DNA from: Tretioscincus oriximinensis | Taxonomy: Eukaryota; Chordata; Lepidosauria; Squamata; Gymnophthalmidae | Length of the DNA: 64,000 nt | Reading direction: 5' to 3' | Assembly (NCBI GenBank): GCA_022410635.1 | Contig: JAJVDF010000256.1 | Span: 990,287-1,054,286, forward strand | Shown: positions 57,621-64,000 of the stretch, in pieces | Layout: the number at the start of each line of letters is the position of its first letter | How positions within the stretch are numbered: position 1 is the first letter of the stretch | Notes under the pieces: generated by a model | Told to the model about the DNA's origin: nothing | Databases searched by the model: none | What the model saw: the letters and a program-made list of their open reading frames with translations, nothing else | Position numbers and translations under genes: made by a program

Positions 57621-59763
57621 GGTGCTCAGTGAAACACATGTATGTTAGGTTTTTATTACCGTTGAGACTACACAGAAGCTGATCTTAGGGAAAAAAAATA
57701 CGTATTTTGGTTAGAAATTCAGCAGTTTTTCATGTGTAAATGTTCCATACATTTTGGAGGGATTTTGCTAATCTATCTTTTTAATTCTGTTTTTACAATT
57801 TTCTTCAGTTTGGAGAAATTTCCTTTCTGAAAGTAGAAGGTCTTTGGAATTCAACTGAAAATTATTGCATTGTGGTCACTGGTTGCTATAGGAGCCTTTG
57901 CAATAACATCCTGTACTTTAGGCTTCACCCAGATGTGTTTTTGTTTGTTAGTCAGTTTGGTTGGATTTTTGTTTGTTTGTTTGTTTGTACTATTTCAGTA
58001 TGGCACTAGGTTTATTTTCACAAAGATTGGTGGCAATGCCACTATAGTCATTCTATGTAGGTAGATTATTGTGCTTTTGTTTTGTTTTTTTTGGAAAAAA
58101 CAGTTATCTTAGTGGATTTTCCCAAAATGATACTATAACCTACCTTCCAGGTTGCTGGCACCACAATCCTAGTCATGGATTGTACTGGCAAAATACATAA
58201 TTTGTGTGTCAGACCAACAAGACCCAGACACTTTCCTCTTTTTTTTCCAAAAAAAAATTTTATTCATATTTTCACAAACATATACACATTTATATATATA
58301 AGCCAATCAATACTATTATTTACATTTATATACAAGTTTCATTTATATATTATATATGTTGTATCTTAGTGGTTTAATTTTTAGCAAGATGGAAGGTTTG
58401 TTTTGTTATTTTGTTTTTTTACACTCTCAGCATTTTAAGACCAATTTTATTACATTTAGCAGCCTGTTTCCCCCCCCACACACACACACACCATCTATGT
58501 TGTTGACAATATATTAATGCTGCTGCCAGAACATGTGACAATCATTCCAGACGAGGTTCACTCGTGGCACCATCTGGAGTTGACCTAAATGTTACAATGC
58601 CAGAATTAAGAAAAGTAGATCTTATTCTTTGTATAAATGATATGGATACATGGAATAGATTGCACAAGACATTGATCAAGGAAGCAGTCATAACTGATTT
58701 TATAAAAACAGTCATAACTGATTTTCCTGGAAAATCTTTATTTGGCTTTTTAAATGTTTTATCCTTTTCATTTTCCTTTTTAAAATCATTTTCAAGAGGA
58801 TACATGTTAAATGGTAACACCAAAGACATTTCAAAAACTGCTTCCTGGAATAGGATGGTAAATCATTGCAAATGGTGTCAGAATATTGCCTCATTGAAAG
58901 GAAATCCATATCATGGACCTAGAACAAGATTTATGCTACGGTCTATCATATAAATTCTCTTTTTCCCTTCCCTATAATTTCTTGCTGCACACTCATCCAT
59001 ATTTCCACCCTTTGCTAGGGCAATTAGTTGAAACATTAATCTACTAATATGCCCAGAGATTTCATGAAACCTAGAAAGAGTTTATTACTATTGCTATTTT
59101 TATACTTATGTTTATTATTACTATTATTGGTGTAATGATAAAAATGCTTTGATAGTTTTTCATGGAAAACTTACATTTTGGTTTCATAGTTAACAATTTT
59201 AATGGATATTTTATTATTAAATTATAAACAATACAAAGCAAACTCTTAATCTTAACTCCCTTAGTCTTTAATTTTTAATTACCAAATAAAATAATAATTT
59301 ATCAACTTTTCTATTATTGCCATAATGATGAGGATGTTTTCTCTTTATTTTTGCATACTTGAGTTTCAGTCTACAGTGGCATTGCCCTTAAGACTGTAAG
59401 TTGAAGAGCCCACTTGTGGACGTTGGCAAACCATGTGTGACACCTGCATGACTTCTTGGAGCCTGCAACAAATATTTTACAGTAGCAGCAGCAATAAAGT
59501 GTCCTTGGAAGTGGTGGCAGCAGTCCATATATGTTTGTGATGAATTTCTTTAGAACAGGACTATATTACAGTGGACATGAGCTTAACAATTATTAAACAA
59601 GAATGAACTAAAGTGTTGAACAGACTGACAATAATCATAGATTTTTAAAAAGTAGGATTGAGAATTCTAAGGTGGGACAAATACTAAGGCTGTGTTTCAT
59701 GGGCAAGTGATTTAACATTTCTACTAATGTGGCAAAGTTAGCAGATAGTACTGCCCCATAATA
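57621..59763. other. unassigned non-coding DNA with simple repeats
   Basis: A (TTTG)n run lies at about 57966-57987, a C-run plus (CA)n at about 58471-58491, and an A/T-rich patch at 58236-58375 that could be a LINE 3' end. A 129-codon plus-strand frame at 58564-58953 has no recognisable domain. It contains the 24-bp tandem duplication CAGTCATAACTGATTTT at 58685-58701 and 58709-58725. 59000-59340 is very AT-rich. Confidence 0.45.
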
Positions 59764-59973
59764 CAGGGTGCTTCAAAAAAATGTATACACACTTTGAACT
59801 TCCATACGATGTACAGAATCTGTAGAATCTCGTACTCATTTGTTATTTACATTTTATTTACATTGGACTTTAAGCTTTCTAATTTCCTGAAATTTAACTT
59901 TGTAGAACAGTAGAACAGTAAATAAATTTTCTATGGAAGTTCACAGTGTGTATAAAAATTTTTGAAGCACCCT
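59764..59973. mobile_element. mariner-like MITE, 210 bp, with TA duplication
   Basis: CAGGGTGCTTCAAAAAAATG, TATACACACTTTGAACTTCC at the left and GGAAGTTCACAGTGTGTATA, TTTTTGAAGCACCCT at the right form terminal inverted repeats of about 42 bp with few mismatches. TA dinucleotides at 59762-59763 and 59974-59975 are the target duplication expected for Tc1/mariner. The AT-rich 125-bp core has no transposase. A non-autonomous element mobilised in trans. Confidence 0.88.
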
Positions 59974-60026
59974 ATAGAATTGTCTGTGAAAGTTCCTGCT
60001 GTCTATCTCTCAGGTACTACGAGACT

Positions 60027-60490
60027 CCCTGACTAAATATTCTGGATCCAGGCTAAAGGTCTAGTTCCACTCATGATATTTAACAAGGTAGAAGTAACAT
60101 CACCTTCAATTCACCCCAAGAGGCCATGCATGTTCAGTGATCCACTTGCTAAAAAGGTCTGTTTTGTGGGATTTTTAGCCAACATAGTTTGTATGATTCA
60201 ACATTTCTCTAATTTGAAAAAAACTTTGTGGAGACATCCAGCGATGTGAACATAGCAAATCTCCCAAGACTTTCAGGCTCCATCTAAAAGTTAATTGGCT
60301 CTCGGCTCACAGAGAATGCTGGGAATTGTAATAAAGTAAGAACAGCAATACCTCATGAGGCTCATGTGATTGTTAGACATGAATGTATTGGAGCAGCATG
60401 GAAACTTGAGACAGAGTGAGGCAGACCATGAACACATTTTAGAAGAAATAGTGAGGAAAAACATGAGCTGGGGAAAGATCCTAATACAAC
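60027..60490 (+). repeat. interspersed repeat, copy B of a direct pair
   Basis: The counterpart of 54836-55290, same orientation, 5.2 kb downstream: GTGATCCACTTGCTAAAAAG, AAAGTTAATTGGCTCTCGGC, GAGAATGCTGGGAATTGTA and GAAATAGTGAGG occur in the same order. Indels of up to about 20 bp separate the copies. Either an old dispersed family or an old local duplication. Confidence 0.7.
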
Positions 60491-61742
60491 TACTTCCGTG
60501 AAATCTAGATACTGAATCCCTCACAAATTAATGGTTTGTCCATGACAAATGCCCAAATGACACACCCACCCACTACCCACACATTTACCTCTGAAAACAT
60601 TTAGCCTGATGTGTACATACCAGCTTAAAGTATTTCTATTCATATGTATAGAGTCTTTATATCAACCATAAAACCATCAAGCTGCTAAACTTTAAGATTT
60701 GGACTATTTTAATAACATATTTGAGGTAATATCTGAGCTTTACTACACTAAGCTGTCTGTACTAATGGGGCCTGCCATAGACTAAACTGGCATGCAGATG
60801 GCAGACCCCTATTCCAAGATATATCCCAAAATAAAGCCTAGCACAAAAAGGGATTTGACATTTCTGTCAGCCAGACAAGTTGGGACTGGAGTAGGCAAAA
60901 TACCAGCAGAATCTCTTCACAACTGATCACTTCAAAATGATGATACCATAAAAGTTCATACTGATTCCCCTGTCTTCTATGACTTCTATGATGCTGTGAT
61001 TATTTCAAGCTGTCTTGAAGGGTTGTGGGTCGTGGTTTTCTAGCAGTGTAGTGATTTTTAATTAGAAAAAAAATTATGAAGTAATCCCTCAGATTCTTAT
61101 AAGGAAATCAGGCTGAAGAGTTGATGTGCAATGTCAGCTTCTGGAATCTATATCTGCAAACTCCATTAAGAGAGAGCTGCAGGGCGTTTGCAGTGTAAAT
61201 ATGTCCTCATAGCTCCTCTGCTTGGCCTTTTTTATTATTCCAGTCAAGGCAAAAGAGAAGTGGTGCTGGAAAGGAAGAGAGAGAGGGAGAGAAAGTGAAT
61301 CCAAACAAAGGCTGAAAATGCTGTCACTCCAAATGTCCAGTTAAAAAAAATCTGATGCCCATGCTACTTTTGATTCCCACAGCACCAGAATTCATTAAAC
61401 ATTTCCCTGAGATGACTATGTCACTGCTGAGCACAAATGTCTGTTGTCTGGATTTACTTGTGCCTTTACCTCTCTTAGTTTTAAGCATGGACACTATTCA
61501 AATGATGCAAGCTTTTCAGCATCTTTTTTCCTGATCCAGATTACTATTTAATTTATTTCCTCCTTCCAATTAAACACAACATGTGATACCAAATCAGGTA
61601 GACTAGACCAAGTTTACACATAAGGTTTGTATAATTGTCTGACAGTGAGGAATTGCCTCATGAGATTGCAGGGATCCAGCAATGGTGACCCTGCAAAAGG
61701 TCCATTATTCCACTTGTTTGTCCAAGTCATTTTAGAAATTCT
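60491..61742. other. unassigned non-coding DNA
   Basis: 60766-60860 resembles the inside of the TIR element at 24698-24861 (CTGGCATGC..GGCAGACCC..ATATCCCAAAATAAAGCC) and may be a decayed copy. 61140-61330 is unique-looking, with a short GA run near 61282-61298. No exon was recognised. Confidence 0.45.
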
Positions 61743-61979
61743 AGAGTTGGTTTTTATACCCAATTTTTCTCAACCCGAAGGGAATCAAAGCAGCTTACAT
61801 AACCTTCTGTTCTTTCTCTTCACAACAGATACCTTGTGAAATAAGTGGAGCTGAGAGAGTTCAGAAGAACTGACTAGCCCAAGGTCACCCAGTTGGTTTT
61901 TGCGGAGGAGTGCAGAATCAAACCGGGGGACTTCTAGATAAGATTCTGACACTCTAACCACTACACAAGACTGGTTCTC
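61743..61979 (-). mobile_element. CORE-SINE (MIR-like), minus strand
   Basis: Reading leftward, the head GAGAACCAGTCTTGTGTAG (box A region) and GTCCCCCGGTTTGATTCTGC (box B region) are followed by the core CAACTGGGTGACCTTGGGCT. The tail contains TGTAAGCTGCTTTGATTCCC and ends GGTATAAAAACCAACTCT. Well preserved and almost full length. The open frame antisense to it is an artefact. Confidence 0.8.
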
Positions 61980-62255
61980 TTCTATGCAGCTTTCATAGTC
62001 CATCACAATGTCATTGTTCTATTACTCTGTAGTGTAAACATTCTCTGAGACACTTGCCAGCCCTTCAGCAATATTTCAAAAGACTTTGCTCAAGAACAGT
62101 TGCTTAATGCTATGGAATCTGTACAGGAAAAATAAGCAATTATTTTTATTATATTCCACAATCTAAGTATTATTTCCCTTCCATGCCTCATAGGTTAGTT
62201 TAGTGAGATTTCTTGAATTCGCCCACTCTGCAGCAAGGGGAACCAGAGATTATCT
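61980..62255. other. unassigned non-coding DNA
   Basis: No element or gene was recognised. Confidence 0.5.
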
Positions 62256-62297
62256 AATATTATTATTATTATTATTATTTTATTATTATTATTATTA

Positions 62298-62336
<39 letters not shown>

Positions 62337-62407
62337 GTTATTGTTATTGTCGTTGTCGTTGTCGTTGTTGTCGTTGTTGTCGTTGTTGTTGTTGTTGTTG
62401 GTACTAT

Positions 62408-62460
<53 letters not shown>

Positions 62461-62470
62461 TTATTACTAC
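62256..62470. repeat. compound microsatellite: (TTA)n-(GTT/GTC)n-(TAC)n
   Basis: Three successive triplet blocks make an array of about 215 bp: TTA/ATT units to about 62335, mixed GTT and GTC units at 62336-62400, and TAC units at 62404-62470. The interspersed GTC units contain no internal CpG but create TCG junctions. The plus-strand poly-leucine open frame is purely an effect of the array. Confidence 0.95.
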
Positions 62471-62649
62471 AGGAGGAATCAGTGTGGTTGTGTCCCAGTC
62501 AGATTAGTTTCCCTGCCCTGCAACATATTTGGTAACTCAAAGGAAAAATTTGTTTCCATACTTGTTCTGTACATCAGTCCAAGGGTGCATCCAGTAGACT
62601 TTGTCTGCATTGGAATGATGCAATCTTGGTCCAGTAGGAACCATCCAAG
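62471..62649. other. unassigned non-coding DNA
   Basis: Short unique interval between the microsatellite and the CR1 fragment. Confidence 0.45.
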
Positions 62650-62850
62650 TGAGGCAAACACAAGAACAGCCCTGCTAAATTGGGCCATACCATATCTAGT
62701 ACAACATTCTGTCTCACAGAAAGGCCGCTCGTTGCACCTGGGGATTCTCAAGCAGAAGAAGGCAAAACCTTCACTATTCTTGACTCCTTGAAAATGGTGT
62801 TTCAGGAATCCTGCCTGATGCTCCGCCCCAGAGGGAGTATGAAGCCCTCA
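62650..62850 (-). mobile_element. CR1/L3-like LINE 3' end, minus strand
   Basis: ACAAGAACAGCCCTGCTAAA, TTGGGCCATACCATATCTAG and CAACATTCTGTCTCACAGAA are the reverse complement of the 3' end seen at 30535-30593. It continues into GCAGAAGAAGGCAAAACC and CTGATGCTCCGCCCCAGAGG, the reversed GCCTCCGGGGTGGTGCAACA region. 5'-truncated and non-coding. Confidence 0.75.
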
Positions 62851-62855
62851 TTGTA

Positions 62856-63270
62856 GTATTTTTCCTTCTAGATTTTTTTCATTTTTTTTTAATGCAAAAC
62901 AAGGACAGGACAAAACAGAACACATATATACATAATACATAAACATAAATCCCCTCCCACCCACCCTCGTAATTGGTCTTAAATTAATCCTTGTTCTGCG
63001 AGCATCCAAACCGTTTGAATTAGTAATTCATTTGAGGCTCCGTCCAATGCGTGAGACATGAGTCTATTCCATTTAGTGGAGGTATTTGGATTGGGTGTGA
63101 TACCCAAGAATTTCAGGCGATAGTCTTGGAGGATGTCAAAAGTCAATAATTTCACCATATATTAGTACCATGCTTGTATTGTCCAGGTGGTCGAGTCTTT
63201 CCAGCCCTTAGCTGTGACAAGGTGTGCCGCGTGGATCGAGTAATTACTCGTATTTTTCCTTGTAGATTTT
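62856..63270 (-). mobile_element. 5'-truncated L1 3' end, minus strand, with 21-bp TSDs
   Basis: Direct repeats at 62856-62876 and 63250-63270 (GTATTTTTCCTT, C or G, TAGATTTT) match at 20 of 21 positions. The insert (62877-63249) starts with a poly(T) run at the left, the reversed poly(A). Its minus strand encodes KGWKDSTTWTIQAWY-like and LTFDILQDYRLKFLG text of the L1 ORF2 C-terminus, with a stop or two, then a 3' UTR with GAGGGTGGGTGGGAGGGG (62951-62967 reversed). Decayed but clear. Confidence 0.82.
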
Positions 63271-63286
63271 GAGTTTCATTTTAACA

Positions 63287-63319
63287 GTGTGATAGAGAAA
63301 ATAATTTTCTCTATCACAC
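63287..63319. repeat. 33-bp perfect palindrome in CR1 sequence
   Basis: GTGTGATAGAGAAAAT (63287-63302) and ATTTTCTCTATCACAC (63304-63319) are exact reverse complements around one base. Related CR1 copies at 30165-30195 have only a partial version (AATAGAGAAAAAATGTTTTC), so the perfect symmetry is specific to this copy. Confidence 0.75.
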
Positions 63320-63660
63320 AACACTAGAACTGTGGGGCATTCCTTGAAACTGATGGGCAGAAGAGTGAGGACAGACAAAGGAAAGTTTTTTTTTCACCTA
63401 CAGGCTTATTGGCATGTGGAATTTCAGAAGAGGTGGTGGTACCTGGCAGCCTGGATAGCTTTAAGACAGGATTAAAGAAGTTAATGGACATGGTATAAAT
63501 TCTGTAGCTACTAGGATGGATATCTTGATACTGCCTCTGAGATGGAGCAACAGGTAGTATTTCTGAAATACCATTTGCAATGAGTTGAGAACAGGTGAAA
63601 ATTTTGCCTTCTTGGTGGGCTACTATGCTGGATTAGATGAGTGATGGCTTGGTGGGAAGT
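63290..63660 (+). mobile_element. CR1/L3-like LINE 3' segment, plus strand
   Basis: CTCTATCACACAACACTAGA, GAAACTGATGGGCAGAAGAG, GGACAGACAAAGGAAAG, then GGTGGTGGTACCTGGCAG and CTATGCTGGATTAGATGAGT align in order with 30178-30560. It covers the extreme C-terminus and the 3' UTR. Frameshifted, with no usable frame. It faces the opposite way to the CR1 end at 62650-62850. Confidence 0.75.
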
Positions 63661-64000
63661 CATTAGTGTGGACCAGAATAGCTATGCAACTCTATATGCC
63701 TACCAGTGTGGGTCTCGTACTGAAGGTATTTCAGCCCTCATAATTTCAGTCTTCACAAACACAACTTGCTGTGTTTGGTCCAGGACAGACTGGAACAGAA
63801 TAGTTAAACTAATCTAAGCAAAATGTGTATGTAAATGGTCTTCCTCTTCCTATGTAAGCTAACTGCATATTTTACCAGTTTTTAATTCCACAGAGATTCA
63901 GTGTTAAGCAAATGACACTATTCCATTGTTTGGTAGGCAAAGAAAAACCTTCCCAATGAATTAAAGCAGTGCATCCAATTCAGTGTCATAAAAAATACAA
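63661..64000. other. unassigned non-coding DNA
   Basis: Nothing recognised up to the window edge. Confidence 0.5.

Noticed and set aside
58564..58953. 129-codon plus-strand open frame
   Set aside because: No recognisable domain, contains a 24-bp tandem duplication, and an overlapping 95-codon frame exists on the other strand. Kept only as a note.
62203..62535. 110-codon leucine-rich plus-strand open frame
   Set aside because: Translation of the (TTA)n-(GTT)n-(TAC)n array; no start context or flanking coding sequence.
1..64000. A novel multi-gene system or operon
   Set aside because: All clearly coding-like stretches are retrotransposon fragments with frameshifts or truncations; no cluster of intact genes, RNA arrays or shared regulatory architecture was visible.

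Overview
The window looks like vertebrate, probably squamate reptile (lizard or snake), non-coding chromosomal DNA: a long intron or intergenic region. I found no host protein-coding exon, rRNA gene, canonical tRNA gene, CRISPR array or operon. The host assignment is inferred from the repeat mix: several L1 lineages with G-rich 3' ends, CR1/L3-like LINEs, L2-like elements ending in a CCGCCC/GGGCGG hairpin plus (TAAA)n, a MIR-like CORE-SINE, a tRNA-derived SINE with an (AAG/TTC)n tail, small hAT and mariner non-autonomous elements, and one solo LTR. The sequence is AT-rich. Eight single N calls (16785, 17658, 28673, 28706, 28710, 31002, 46097, 53359) point to a draft assembly.

Layout. 1-12 kb: mostly unique AT-rich DNA with scattered L2-like tails and one amniote-type interspersed repeat (9.4 kb). 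12-15 kb: a triplet microsatellite inside an L2-type tail, a decayed antisense CR1 endonuclease region, a short antisense L1 3' end and a homopurine tract. 15-20 kb: a 92-bp hairpin, a tRNA-Lys-like SINE and a hAT-like element. 23-25 kb: a 5' L1 segment (leader plus most of ORF1) that stops inside ORF1 yet has perfect 25-bp target-site duplications and no poly(A), then a small TIR element. 27.6-28.9 kb: a 5'-truncated L1 with a perfect 17-bp duplication and the longest open frame (about 307 codons of ORF2). 29.5-30.6 kb: a CR1 3' half. 31.9-32.5 kb: an L2-like element split by a SINE whose 5' junction carries a 19-bp inverted copy of the target. 34.3-36.8 kb: another L1 3' end and SINE/L2 fragments. 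38-46 kb: mostly unique. 46.0-46.7 kb: a solo LTR with TG..CA ends and a 6-bp duplication, followed by a foldback repeat. 48-52 kb: two inverted-repeat elements and a CR1 end. 54.8-60.5 kb: a roughly 450-bp repeat present twice in direct orientation, with SINE, L2 and mariner-like insertions between. 61.7-63.7 kb: a SINE, a 215-bp three-motif microsatellite and a nested cluster of two opposed CR1 ends around a truncated L1.

There is no gene network here. The biology is retrotransposition and transposon decay. The most informative objects are the 3'-truncated L1, the SINE with an inverted target duplication, the solo LTR with a CArG-type palindrome, the G-run tract shared by all L1 3' ends, and the palindromes. 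I see no evidence for a new multi-gene system.
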